The notes under the pieces are model-generated. The model was given only the letters and a program-made list of their open reading frames with translations, was not told the DNA's origin and made no database searches. Source: an uncultured Oscillospiraceae bacterium (GTDB taxonomy: Bacteria; Bacillota; Clostridia; Oscillospirales; Acutalibacteraceae). Taken from it: 54,495 bases of DNA. The stretch lies in assembly GCA_902478605.1 (NCBI GenBank), contig CABSLQ010000012.1, positions 1-54,495 on the forward strand, written 5' to 3'. Made by a program: the position numbers and the translations under genes. Positions 1-8,159 of the stretch are shown one piece after another. Position 1 is the stretch's first letter; each line of letters opens with the position of its first letter.

Positions 1-106
1 AGCTATGTCTTTCTTTTATGCGATTTTCAATTTGCGCAACTTATTGTACCTTATCAAAAAGCCAACTCTGTTGGAAAGAATTAAAATGCTTGATGACTAA
101 ATTACA

Positions 107-141
107 AAGAAGCGGTAAGAGTTACTCTCTTACCGCTTCTT
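107..141 (-). terminator. Hairpin after the integrase gene
   Basis: A perfect 15-bp stem (107-121 pairs with 127-141) with a 5-nt loop lies 11 bases beyond the integrase stop codon. The T-run on the minus-strand side is weak, so it may slow or process RNA rather than terminate strongly. Confidence 0.55.
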
Positions 142-151
142 CTTATCCCTG

Positions 152-1339
152 TTATCGTGCTCCGCGTCGTTTAAGTTTTGTTCTGCCGGAACGGGGTTGA
201 ACCTTATTTAAAAGTGCGTGGTCTTCTGCTTTTGGTTTTATATCTGTTGCATAAAGGTTTGCATAACGCGTTACCATCTTCAAAGATTTTTGCCCTAACA
301 TCTTTTGTAAAGTCGCAATATCGCCGCCGTTCAGTATCCAGTTTTTCGCAAACGTGTGCCGGAAAAGATGAATGGAAGTCTTTGTTACCCCCCTTGACCT
401 ATTATAACTGGCAATGACTTTAGAAGCGGCGTCCCGTGTGAGCTTCTGTCCATATGGATTACAAAATAAATATTCATCATAGAGCGGGACACCGTTATCA
501 TCTGACCGCCATTCCCTAATATATTCTTCTAATTTAGGGATAATACTTTTCACAAGAGAAATACGAATAGGACTACGGTTTTTTACTACGTTTACATTTG
601 CATAACCTTCTTCCAAGTCTATATCTCCTACCTTTAACGATACGGCAGAAGTAACACGCATACCAGTTGCGAGGAACAGACATATCATAACCCAACTTCT
701 ATACTTTGAAAAATCGTCAATATCAGGTTTAACAATTAACCGTTCAATTTCTTCTTTCGTATAGGTATTCTTAATAGGCGGTTCTACATCTTTGATTTTG
801 ATTTTACGTTGTTCAATCCAACCGTTATCCATAGCAAAGTAATTGATAGCACGAAATCCACGAAGCTCTTTCAATATGGTTTGCTCACTTAATTTTCTGA
901 TATCTTTTAGATAATTTCTATACCAATAGTCAATTTCGTCCATTTCTAAAAAAACCAAAGGAAGGTTCTTTGCAAAGGATATTACATCGCCGTTATACCG
1001 TTCCAATATCTTACTAAAGTCTTCCGTTTTTTCCGTTGCGTCAATAGCTAAAAATTCGTATAAAGTTTTAAAGCAGGAACGGTAATATTTTAATGTTTCG
1101 TCTGTATTATTCTTTGCTTCCTGTTCTGCCATAAACATACTTTCCAATTTCCAAAGCGGGGTAACCATTTTATCCACCATCAACTTTTTTGTCCGTTTTA
1201 GCTTTAAATTAGGAGCGGCTAAAGACGCTCTTTCAAGTGAATCTTGCCATGCTTTCTGCTCTGCTTCTTCTTTTTCTATTTCTTGCGGCGCTACTTCGAT
1301 GTCTATGTTCGCAAATAAATTATCTTTTCCATTTCCCAT
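152..1339 (-). CDS. Tyrosine recombinase / phage-type integrase
   Basis: This 395-residue site-specific recombinase would integrate and excise a mobile element by cutting and rejoining DNA through a tyrosine-DNA bond. A SAM-like N-terminal core-binding domain spans about 60-180 and the catalytic domain about 195-370. Catalytic residues are visible: Arg228 in ATGMRVT, His324 and Arg327 in HLFRH, and the nucleophile Tyr359 in TRYANLY. The usual LGH histidine is Gln350 (MLGQKS), a variation at a normally conserved position. An AGGAGG lies 8 nt before the ATG. The gene sits next to a truncated tRNA-Leu with three direct repeats between them, the usual arrangement of an integrase beside its attachment site. 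Base composition is clearly more AT-rich than the genes from 1.8 kb on, which supports transfer. Confidence 0.93.
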   Translation of the reverse strand: MGNGKDNLFANIDIEVAPQEIEKEEAEQKAWQDSLERASLAAPNLKLKRTKKLMVDKMVTPLWKLESMFMAEQEAKNNTDETLKYYRSCFKTLYEFLAIDATEKTEDFSKILERYNGDVISFAKNLPLVFLEMDEIDYWYRNYLKDIRKLSEQTILKELRGFRAINYFAMDNGWIEQRKIKIKDVEPPIKNTYTKEEIERLIVKPDIDDFSKYRSWVMICLFLATGMRVTSAVSLKVGDIDLEEGYANVNVVKNRSPIRISLVKSIIPKLEEYIREWRSDDNGVPLYDEYLFCNPYGQKLTRDAASKVIASYNRSRGVTKTSIHLFRHTFAKNWILNGGDIATLQKMLGQKSLKMVTRYANLYATDIKPKAEDHALLNKVQPRSGRTKLKRRGAR

Positions 1340-1381
1340 TTTTCTTGCCTCCTTTTATCTTCTACAGTATACTATAACCGC

Positions 1382-1448
1382 ACAGGATTTTCAACAAAAA
1401 TCCCAAAATTGACTATACAGGATTTACTGTTTTAAAATATACAGGATT
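1382..1448. repeat. Three ACAGGATT direct repeats (possible integrase arm sites)
   Basis: ACAGGATT occurs at 1382-1389, 1417-1424 and 1441-1448, between the integrase start and the tRNA fragment. Short direct repeats in this place are typical of arm-type binding sites of tyrosine integrases or of excisionase sites. The role is inferred from position only; they could also regulate the integrase promoter. Confidence 0.5.
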
Positions 1449-1458
1449 GTGAATAAAT

Positions 1459-1499
1459 AAAGTCAGCGAAACGCGGAAACCCGCATAAACACTGACTTT
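1459..1499. other. Nested stem-loop beside the attachment site
   Basis: AAAGTCAG (1459-1466) pairs with CTGACTTT (1492-1499), and an inner GCGG/CCGC hairpin lies inside the loop. A T-run follows on the plus strand, so it could be a terminator facing the tRNA fragment or a structural part of the attachment region. Confidence 0.5.
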
Positions 1500-1536
1500 T
1501 TACGATTTATATTTTTTCAATTTTTTAAGGTATGCA

Positions 1537-1582
1537 CGAGGGATTTTAAGTCCCTTGTGTCTGCCGATTCCACCACAGCGGC
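1537..1582 (-). pseudogene. tRNA-Leu(UAA), 5' half only; probable attachment-site junction
   Basis: Read on the minus strand, this begins with the acceptor strand GCCGCTG. It continues through a tRNA-Leu D-arm and a complete anticodon arm, in which AGGGA and TCCCT flank the loop CTTAAAA with anticodon TAA. After that there is no variable arm, no T-arm (no GTTCRA motif) and no CAGCGGC to close the acceptor stem. The sequence turns AT-rich and leads into the integrase gene. The break right after the anticodon arm suggests recombination there by the neighbouring integrase. A functional gene would have to be rebuilt at the other end of the element, or another tRNA-Leu(UAA) must exist. Confidence 0.75.
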
Positions 1583-1594
1583 GTGTTGTCCTTA

Positions 1595-1623
1595 ATCATA
1601 GACGATCCGGCGAAACTTGTCAA
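1595..1623 (-). promoter_or_regulatory. Promoter of the tRNA-Leu fragment
   Basis: On the minus strand TTGACA (1623-1618), a 17-nt spacer and TATGAT (1600-1595) stand 12 nt before the tRNA 5' end. The native tRNA promoter therefore survives although the tRNA is cut short. Confidence 0.75.
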
Positions 1624-1710
1624 GTATTCCTGTTTATTATACCGCCGTACGGATGATTTGCGAGACGGTGTGTACACTAGAAAAGTGCGTCCCGAAATGC
1701 AAACGGCTAC

Positions 1711-1739
1711 TTGCACGTATTACACAGACATATTATAAT
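1711..1739 (+). promoter_or_regulatory. Promoter of ppx-ppk-pfk
   Basis: TTGCAC (1711-1716), 17 nt, then TATAAT (1734-1739), about 75 nt before the ppx start codon. Confidence 0.65.
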
Positions 1740-1816
1740 AGTTCTTACAAGATAAACTTGGGATAAAATGGCGGTTTACCGATTAGAGTAGGCCGGCGGG
1801 GAAAGGATGGCGGATA

Positions 1817-3376
1817 ATGGGTGAAAGGCGCGCGGTCCGAGCGGTGAGCGTCATCGACATCGGATCCAATTTTGTGCGCATGGGCGTATATCAGGCCCGG
1901 CGGACAGGAGACGGCGATCAGCGGGTGCGGCGTATCGATTTTCTGGAAGTACCGCTGCGCCTGGGACATGAAGTATTTGCCGCAGGCCGCATCAGCCTGC
2001 AGACCATGCGGCGGCTTTCCGCTATTCTGCGCGGCTTTTCCCAGGTGATGAAGGAATACGGCGTAACGGAATATCGCGCCATTGCCACGACGGCCGTGCG
2101 CGAGGCACAGAACCGCGCCTATGTTATCGATCAGCTCCGCATACAAAACGGCCTGGTCATTGAGGTGCTGGAAGACGGGGAGGAGAGCGCCCTCGTATAC
2201 AGCGCTCTCTGCTCTTCGCCGCTGCTGCGGGAAGAGACGCTTCTCTCCTATGTCGGAACGGGCTGCGTCGGTCTGGCGGTGTGGCGCGCGGGCGTGATTG
2301 ACCAAAGTTATACGCTTACGCAGGGGTTTCTCAAGCTGAGCGAGCGGCTGCGCGCGGGGGAAGAGGCGACGCCGCGGTTTTATCGCATGCTGGAGGAATA
2401 TATACAGACCTACTTTTATCGCATGGAGCTGCGCCTGGGCGGACAGCGCTTCTCGCGGGTGCTGCTGGCGGGGAGGCAGCTGGAAACCATTGCGTCGCTG
2501 TGCGGCGCCCGCCCCGAAAAGGGGGCGTTCGTTGTCGAACGGGCGCAGCTTGAGAAAATATACACCCGCCTGAAAGAAACCAACCCGGCCCTTTTGGCGC
2601 GGGATATGGATATAACGGAGGAGATGGCGGAGCAAATCGCGCCGATGCTGGCCATTTACCGGCGCATTATGGATGTGGTGGGGGCGAAAAAGCTGGTGGC
2701 GCCGCCGGTCAACCTGATGGAAGTGCTCGCCGCGCAATTGCTTCTGCCGGCACAGAGAACGGCGTTTGAAAATGCTCAGCGGGAAGGCGCCATTGCCTCC
2801 AGCCGCCGCTTTGCCGAGCAGGAAGGGGCGGATATCACCCATGCCGAGCGGGTGCGTACGGCCTGTGTCGTTTTGTTCGGCAAGCTCAAAAAGCTGCACG
2901 GCATCAGCGGCAAGCGGCTCGTCCTGCTCGAATGTGCGGCCCTGCTTCATGAGGTGGGATACCGCGCCAATGTGCGCGATGCCTCACAGGGCGCGTATGA
3001 TCTGATCCGGCAGTCCTGCCTGTACGGGCTGAGCGATGAGGAAACGCGGCTTGTGGCGGAAATCATCCGAAAGAGCGAACGCCCCTCTGCGCGGGATGGA
3101 CGGGAGGAGCTTTCCGAGAAGCAGCGGCTGCTCGTCGATAAGCTGGCCGCGATTATGGGGCTGGCCGATGCGCTTGACACGACACGCCAGGGCCGCGCGG
3201 CCGATGTCAAGGCGCGCCTCGAGGAACAGCGCCTGGTGGTCACGGTAAGCGGCCGGGGAGAGCTGCTGCTCGAAAAGTGGACGTTCCAGGACAGGGCGGC
3301 ATTTTTTGAAGAGGCATTCGGCGTACAGCCGGTGCTGGTGCATAAGAGTACACTGTTCAAGGAGGCGGGACAATGA
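1817..3376 (+). CDS. ppx: Exopolyphosphatase, Ppx/GppA family
   Basis: This 519-residue protein belongs to the Ppx/GppA phosphatases, which remove terminal phosphates from polyphosphate or convert pppGpp to ppGpp. The N-terminal actin-like ATPase fold begins with VIDIGSNFVRMGVYQ (about 10-26) and has the second phosphate-binding loop YVGTGCVG near residue 154. The C-terminal part is an HD-type helical domain (about 325-515; LLHEVGY). The gene overlaps the polyphosphate kinase gene by 4 bases (ATGA), so synthesis and breakdown of polyphosphate are translationally coupled. A purine-rich SD (gaaagga) precedes the ATG by about 10 nt. An ATG at 1807 runs into a stop after five codons and was not used. 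Polyphosphate is the likely substrate because of the ppk neighbour. Confidence 0.93.
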   Translation: MGERRAVRAVSVIDIGSNFVRMGVYQARRTGDGDQRVRRIDFLEVPLRLGHEVFAAGRISLQTMRRLSAILRGFSQVMKEYGVTEYRAIATTAVREAQNRAYVIDQLRIQNGLVIEVLEDGEESALVYSALCSSPLLREETLLSYVGTGCVGLAVWRAGVIDQSYTLTQGFLKLSERLRAGEEATPRFYRMLEEYIQTYFYRMELRLGGQRFSRVLLAGRQLETIASLCGARPEKGAFVVERAQLEKIYTRLKETNPALLARDMDITEEMAEQIAPMLAIYRRIMDVVGAKKLVAPPVNLMEVLAAQLLLPAQRTAFENAQREGAIASSRRFAEQEGADITHAERVRTACVVLFGKLKKLHGISGKRLVLLECAALLHEVGYRANVRDASQGAYDLIRQSCLYGLSDEETRLVAEIIRKSERPSARDGREELSEKQRLLVDKLAAIMGLADALDTTRQGRAADVKARLEEQRLVVTVSGRGELLLEKWTFQDRAAFFEEAFGVQPVLVHKSTLFKEAGQ

Positions 3377-5463
3377 AGCGGGACAAATCCGATAAGAAAA
3401 CGGCGGCCTTCCCCTATCTCAACCGGGAGCTCAGCTGGCTGGATTTCAATGCGCGCGTGCTGGAAGAAGCGTATGAAAAGGAGAATCCGGTGCTCGAGCG
3501 TTTTAAATTTCTCGGCATCACGGCCTCCAACCTGGATGAGTTTTTCATGGTGCGCGTTGCCGGTGTCATGGAACAGGTGCGCTCCCACTACCGCGAAGCT
3601 GACCCGGCGGGGCTGACGCCCGAGCAGCAGCTGGCGCTTCTTGGCGAAAAGATCCATGCCTTCGTGGAAAAACAGTACAACTGCCTGATCCGTTCGCTTC
3701 TGCCGCTGCTGCGGCAGAACGGGATGGCACTGCTGCGCACAGAAGAGCTTGATGCGGAGCAGCGGGCGTTCGCCGACGACTATTTCGAAAATGTGCTGTT
3801 CCCGGTGCTTACGCCGCTCGCCGTCGATCGCAGCCGTCCTTTTCCGATGCTTGCCAACAAAAGCCTCAACCTCGGCATCCGGCTGCGCAAGGAGGGGGAA
3901 ACCGCTTTTGCGGTGGTGCAGGTGCCCTCCATTCTGCCGCGCCTGGTGGAGCTCCCCGCCGAAGAGGGCCGGGCGTTCCTCCTGCTCGAGAGCATCATCG
4001 CGCTGCACCTCGGCGATCTGTTTGAGCTGCACGACATCGAGGCGTACACCGCCTTTCGTGTGACGCGCAACGCTGACCTGGATATTGACGAGGAATCGGA
4101 GGATCTGCTGCTCGAAATTCAGCAGTCCATCAAAAAGCGCAAACGGGGCCGCCCGGTGCGGCTTGAGCTGTCGCGCCACTGCGATGCCGAATTGCGTGAA
4201 TTTCTCATCGATATGCTGGAGGTCGGAGAAGGGGATATCTATGAGGCGATGGGGCCGCTGGATTTGACCTTCTGCTTCCGCATCAGCGGATTGGACGATC
4301 GGCTGCGCCTGCCGCCCATCCAGCCGGTGGAGCCGGCGGATTTCTGCGGCGCGGACGATCTGTTTGCCGCCATCCGCGCGCGTGATCGGTTTGTGCATCA
4401 TCCGTATGAGAGCTTCGATTGTGTGGTGGACTTCGTGCGCGCGGCAGCGGAGGATCCCGATGTGCTCGCCATTAAGCAGACGCTGTACCGCGTCAGCGGC
4501 AATTCCCCCATCATCGCCGCCCTGATGCGCGCCGCCGACAACGGCAAACAGGTGACCGTGCTCGTCGAGCTGAAGGCGCGCTTTGACGAGGAGAACAACA
4601 TTCACTGGGCGCTTAAGCTGGAGGAGGCGGGCTGTCACGTCATTTACGGCCTGGCGGGCCTCAAAACCCACTGTAAAATCCTGCTGGTGGTGCGCCGGGA
4701 GGAGGACGGCCTGCGCCGGTATCTGCATCTGGGAACGGGCAACTATAACGATTCCACTGCGCGGCAGTATACCGACATGGGCATGTTCACCTGCCGGGAG
4801 AGCTTCGGAGCGGATGCCTCGTCGCTGTTCAATGTGCTCACGGGCTATTCCCGCCCGCCGCAGTATAACCGCTTCATCACGGCGCCGGACAATATGCGGC
4901 CCTTCTTCGAACACATGATCGAAGAGGAAATACGCCATGCGCAGGAAGGCCGGCCGGCCGGGATCTTTGCCAAGGTGAATTCCCTCGTCGATCCGGCCAT
5001 CATCGCGCTGTTGTACCGCGCGTCGCAGGCGGGGGTCAACATCACGCTGGTGGTGCGGGGAATTTGCTGCCTGGTGGCGGGCCGGCCGGGAGTCAGCGAG
5101 AACATCACCGTCATTTCGGTGGTGGGTCAGCTGCTGGAACACAGCCGGATTTTCCGTTTTGAAAACGGCGGGAATCCCCGGCTGTATCTGGGCAGCGCCG
5201 ACTGGATGCAGCGCAACCTCGATCGGCGCGTGGAACTGGTGTTTCCTGTGGAGGAACCGCTCATCGCGGAGCGGGTGGAAGAGGTTATCCGCCTTATGCT
5301 GGAGGATACGGCGAACGCCCGCATACAGCGGCCGGACGGCACGTATGCCTTTGTGGACGGACGCGGCCGGCCGGTGGTGAACTGCCAAACGGCGCTGGCG
5401 GCCCGGGCGCGGAAGCTGCGCCAGACCAGGGAAAAGGAAATGGCCGAAAACGGCGGGATGTGA
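3373..5463 (+). CDS. ppk: Polyphosphate kinase 1
   Basis: The 696-residue PPK1 reversibly polymerises the gamma-phosphate of ATP into inorganic polyphosphate. All four domains are present: the N-terminal helical domain (LNRELSWLDFNARVL, 16-30), the head domain (about 115-320), and two phospholipase-D-like catalytic domains (about 325-505 and 510-690). His433 (KTHCK) is the residue expected to be phosphorylated and His590 (LLEHSR) is the second active-site histidine. LHLGTGNYN (451-459) and RNLDRRVE (614-621) are family signatures. The length is normal. It lies in an operon between ppx and a phosphofructokinase gene, 14 nt upstream of the latter, linking polyphosphate metabolism with glycolysis. 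Confidence 0.97.
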   Translation: MKRDKSDKKTAAFPYLNRELSWLDFNARVLEEAYEKENPVLERFKFLGITASNLDEFFMVRVAGVMEQVRSHYREADPAGLTPEQQLALLGEKIHAFVEKQYNCLIRSLLPLLRQNGMALLRTEELDAEQRAFADDYFENVLFPVLTPLAVDRSRPFPMLANKSLNLGIRLRKEGETAFAVVQVPSILPRLVELPAEEGRAFLLLESIIALHLGDLFELHDIEAYTAFRVTRNADLDIDEESEDLLLEIQQSIKKRKRGRPVRLELSRHCDAELREFLIDMLEVGEGDIYEAMGPLDLTFCFRISGLDDRLRLPPIQPVEPADFCGADDLFAAIRARDRFVHHPYESFDCVVDFVRAAAEDPDVLAIKQTLYRVSGNSPIIAALMRAADNGKQVTVLVELKARFDEENNIHWALKLEEAGCHVIYGLAGLKTHCKILLVVRREEDGLRRYLHLGTGNYNDSTARQYTDMGMFTCRESFGADASSLFNVLTGYSRPPQYNRFITAPDNMRPFFEHMIEEEIRHAQEGRPAGIFAKVNSLVDPAIIALLYRASQAGVNITLVVRGICCLVAGRPGVSENITVISVVGQLLEHSRIFRFENGGNPRLYLGSADWMQRNLDRRVELVFPVEEPLIAERVEEVIRLMLEDTANARIQRPDGTYAFVDGRGRPVVNCQTALAARARKLRQTREKEMAENGGM

Positions 5464-5477
5464 CAGGAGGTATAGAT

Positions 5478-6551
5478 ATGAAAAAAGTGGGGATATTAAC
5501 CAGCGGCGGCGATTGCCAGGGACTGAACGCGGCGATCCGCGGCGTGGCCAAGGCGCTGTACGAGGCATTTGACGAAATTGAGATCTACGGTATTCTCGAG
5601 GGCTACAAGGGGCTTATCGAAAACAACTGGCGTCTCATGCGGCCGGAGGATTTTTCCGGCATTCTGACGCTCGGCGGCACGGTGCTGGGCACGTCGCGCC
5701 GCCCTTTCAAGCAGATGCGCGTCATCGGGGAGGACAGCGTGGATAAGGTGGCCGCCATGAAACAGACAGTGGCCGGCCTCGGGCTGGACTGCCTGGTGAT
5801 CCTCGGCGGCAACGGCACCCATAAGACGGCCAATCTGCTGCGCGAAGAAGGGATCCACGTCGTCACCCTCCCCAAAACCATCGACAACGATCTGTGGGGC
5901 ACCGATATCACCTTCGGCTTCCAGAGCGCGGTGGACATCGCCACCGAAGTCATCGACTGCATTCACACGACAGCGACCTCCCACGGCCGTGTGTTCATTG
6001 TGGAGGTCATGGGCCATAAGGTGGGATGGCTGACGCTGCATGCGGGGATTGCCGGCGGCGCGGACATCGTGCTGCTGCCCGAAATCCCCTATGATATCCG
6101 CCGGGTGGGCGCGGCCGTCGAACGCCGCCGGCGGCAGGGCAAGAGCTTTTCCATTGTGGCGGTGGCGGAAGGGGCCATTTCGAAGGACGAGGCGCGCCTG
6201 AGCAAAAAAGAGCTGGCCGCCAAACGGGCAAAGGAGGGGCATCCTTCCATTGCGTATCGCCTCGCGCAAGAGCTCGAGCCTTATGCGGGCACCGAAACGC
6301 GCGTGTGTGTGCCGGGGCATTTTCAGCGCGGCGGCAGTCCCTGCGCCTTCGATCGGGTGCTGGCGACGCAGCTCGGCGCGGCGGCGGCCCGCCTGATCCG
6401 GGAAAAGCAGTACGGCTTTATGTGCGCGAGCATTCACGGGGAGATCGTACCCGTTCCTCTTGAAGAGGTGGCCGGAAAGCTCAAAAAGGTGCCGGCCGAC
6501 TGTCCGGCGATCGGATATGCCCGGGATATCGGCGTCTCGTTCGGCGATTGA
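5478..6551 (+). CDS. pfk: 6-phosphofructokinase, clostridial GGNGT type
   Basis: This 357-residue enzyme phosphorylates fructose 6-phosphate at C1. AGGAGG (5465-5470) sets the start at ATG 5478, giving MKKVGILTSGGDCQGLNAA. Signatures are the donor loop GGDCQGLNA, the GGNGTHKTANLL loop, the catalytic PKTIDNDLWGTD and MGHKVGWL. At the positions that separate donor classes (E. coli numbering) it has Gly at 104, as in ATP-dependent enzymes, and Lys at 124, as in PPi-dependent ones and group III ATP enzymes. The Asp103 equivalent is Asn. ATP is the more likely donor but PPi or a mixed donor cannot be excluded. It ends the ppx-ppk operon. Confidence 0.92.
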   Translation: MKKVGILTSGGDCQGLNAAIRGVAKALYEAFDEIEIYGILEGYKGLIENNWRLMRPEDFSGILTLGGTVLGTSRRPFKQMRVIGEDSVDKVAAMKQTVAGLGLDCLVILGGNGTHKTANLLREEGIHVVTLPKTIDNDLWGTDITFGFQSAVDIATEVIDCIHTTATSHGRVFIVEVMGHKVGWLTLHAGIAGGADIVLLPEIPYDIRRVGAAVERRRRQGKSFSIVAVAEGAISKDEARLSKKELAAKRAKEGHPSIAYRLAQELEPYAGTETRVCVPGHFQRGGSPCAFDRVLATQLGAAAARLIREKQYGFMCASIHGEIVPVPLEEVAGKLKKVPADCPAIGYARDIGVSFGD

Positions 6552-6656
6552 TTTTTTCAAATCCTTGGAAAAAGGCGAAAATTTCTGCCTTTCGGCCAAA
6601 AAAGCGGCGCTGTCACTCATGGTGGAAGAAAAAACACCGGATTACAGCATTTTGTG

Positions 6657-6685
6657 TTTGATTTTTCGCGGTTTGGTGATATAAT
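6657..6685 (+). promoter_or_regulatory. Promoter of murA
   Basis: TTTGAT (6657-6662), 17 nt, TATAAT (6680-6685), about 110 nt before the murA start. The rest of 6552-6798 shows no gene. Confidence 0.6.
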
Positions 6686-6798
6686 ATGAATGTTTAAGAC
6701 GCGGCGCTTCGCGTGCCGCTACCTGAACGCGATTGCATCTGCCGGAATCTGGATCCGGTTTTATATAGCGTCCAATACATTAGAGGAGTGGGACCGCT

Positions 6799-8091
6799 TT
6801 GGAAAAATATCGTATTTACGGCGGCAACCGCCTGGTCGGCGACGTGGATATCAGCGGCGCCAAAAACGCGGTTGTGGCAATTCTTCCTGCTGTAATTCTT
6901 GCCGACGGCGTATGTCGGATTGAAAATATCCCGAATATTATGGATGTCGCGACATCCCTGGAAATTCTCTCGTCCCTTGGCGCGCAGGTGCGCCGGGTGA
7001 ACAAAAACGCGGTGGAAATTGATCCCCGCAGCATCAACTCGCATGTTGTGTCCCATGAGCTGGGCGGCCGGATGCGCGCGTCGTATTATTATATCGGCGC
7101 GCTGCTCAGCCGGTTCGGCAAGGCGCGGGTGTCGATGCCCGGCGGCTGCGATCTCGGGGTGCGCCCCATTGATCAGCATCTCAAGGGCTTCACGGCGCTG
7201 GGGGCTTTTGTGGCGCCGATGGAGCACGGTATGATCGACGTGACGGCGGACAAGCTGTTGGGCAATTCCGTCTATCTGGATATGGCGTCGGTCGGTGCGA
7301 CGGTTAACATCATGCTGGCCGCCGTCAAGGCGCGCGGCACCACCATCATCGAAAATGCCGCAAAAGAACCCCATATCGTGGATTTGGCCAACTTTTTGAA
7401 CTCGATGGGGGCGGACGTGCGCGGCGCCGGCACCGACGTGATTAAGATCCGCGGGGTGGAACACCTGTATGGCGCCACCTATTCCATAATTCCCGATCAA
7501 ATCGAGGCGGGCACCTATATGGCGGCGGCGGTGGCGACCGGCGGCGATGTGGTGGTGCGCGGTGTTATCCCCAAGCATCTCGAGTCCATCACGGCCAAGC
7601 TGCTGGAAATGGGGGCGCAGGTGGAGGAATACGATGATGCGGTGCGTGTGCGCCGTGACGGCCCCATTCTGCATTGTAACGTCAAGGCGCTGCCCCATCC
7701 CGGCTTCCCCACCGATATGCAGCCGCAGATCGGCGTGCTGCTCACCATGGCAGATGGTACCTCCATCATCACCGAAAGCATTTGGGACAACCGGTTCCGG
7801 TACGTGGAGGAGCTGCGCCGTATGGGCGCCCAGGTGCAGGTGGACGGCAAGGTGGCCGTTTTCCAGGGCGTGGATCATCTGACAGCGGCCCCGGTGCGCG
7901 CAGTGGATTTGCGTGCAGGCGCTGCGATGGTGATTGCCGGACTGGCGGCACGCGGCATGACCGAAATCGACGATATTCAGTACATCGAACGTGGCTATGA
8001 GGATATTGTGGAAAAGCTGCAGAAGATCGGGGCGGATATTCGCCAGGTTTCGATCCCCGATCCCCTGATGAAACAGGCGATGAGCGGTTGA
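6799..8091 (+). CDS. murA: UDP-N-acetylglucosamine 1-carboxyvinyltransferase (MurA)
   Basis: MurA transfers enolpyruvate from PEP to UDP-GlcNAc, the first committed step of peptidoglycan synthesis in the cytoplasm. The 430-residue protein has the two-lobed EPSP-synthase fold. Lys22 and Asn23 (SGAKNA) and Cys117 in MPGGCDLGVRP are the expected active-site residues; having Cys rather than Asp predicts fosfomycin sensitivity. It starts with TTG at 6799, preceded by an AGAGGAG-like SD about 10 nt upstream. It has its own promoter and a terminator, so it is probably transcribed alone. Confidence 0.97.
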   Translation: MEKYRIYGGNRLVGDVDISGAKNAVVAILPAVILADGVCRIENIPNIMDVATSLEILSSLGAQVRRVNKNAVEIDPRSINSHVVSHELGGRMRASYYYIGALLSRFGKARVSMPGGCDLGVRPIDQHLKGFTALGAFVAPMEHGMIDVTADKLLGNSVYLDMASVGATVNIMLAAVKARGTTIIENAAKEPHIVDLANFLNSMGADVRGAGTDVIKIRGVEHLYGATYSIIPDQIEAGTYMAAAVATGGDVVVRGVIPKHLESITAKLLEMGAQVEEYDDAVRVRRDGPILHCNVKALPHPGFPTDMQPQIGVLLTMADGTSIITESIWDNRFRYVEELRRMGAQVQVDGKVAVFQGVDHLTAAPVRAVDLRAGAAMVIAGLAARGMTEIDDIQYIERGYEDIVEKLQKIGADIRQVSIPDPLMKQAMSG

Positions 8092-8096
8092 CGTCC

Positions 8097-8128
8097 GCCG
8101 CCGGAGCGTTCCGGCGGCATTTGTTTTG
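8097..8128 (+). terminator. Terminator of murA
   Basis: GCCGCCGGA (8097-8105) pairs with TCCGGCGGC (8110-8118) around a GCGT loop, followed by an interrupted T-run. Confidence 0.6.
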
Positions 8129-8159
8129 GTAACGGCAGTTAAAAAGATGGGAGCTTTTT

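Noticed and set aside
2947..5568. Very long open frame (873 codons) on the minus strand opposite ppk
   Set aside because: It is His/Arg/Gln-rich with no family pattern and lies exactly opposite a well-supported gene; GC-rich codons leave such frames open by chance.
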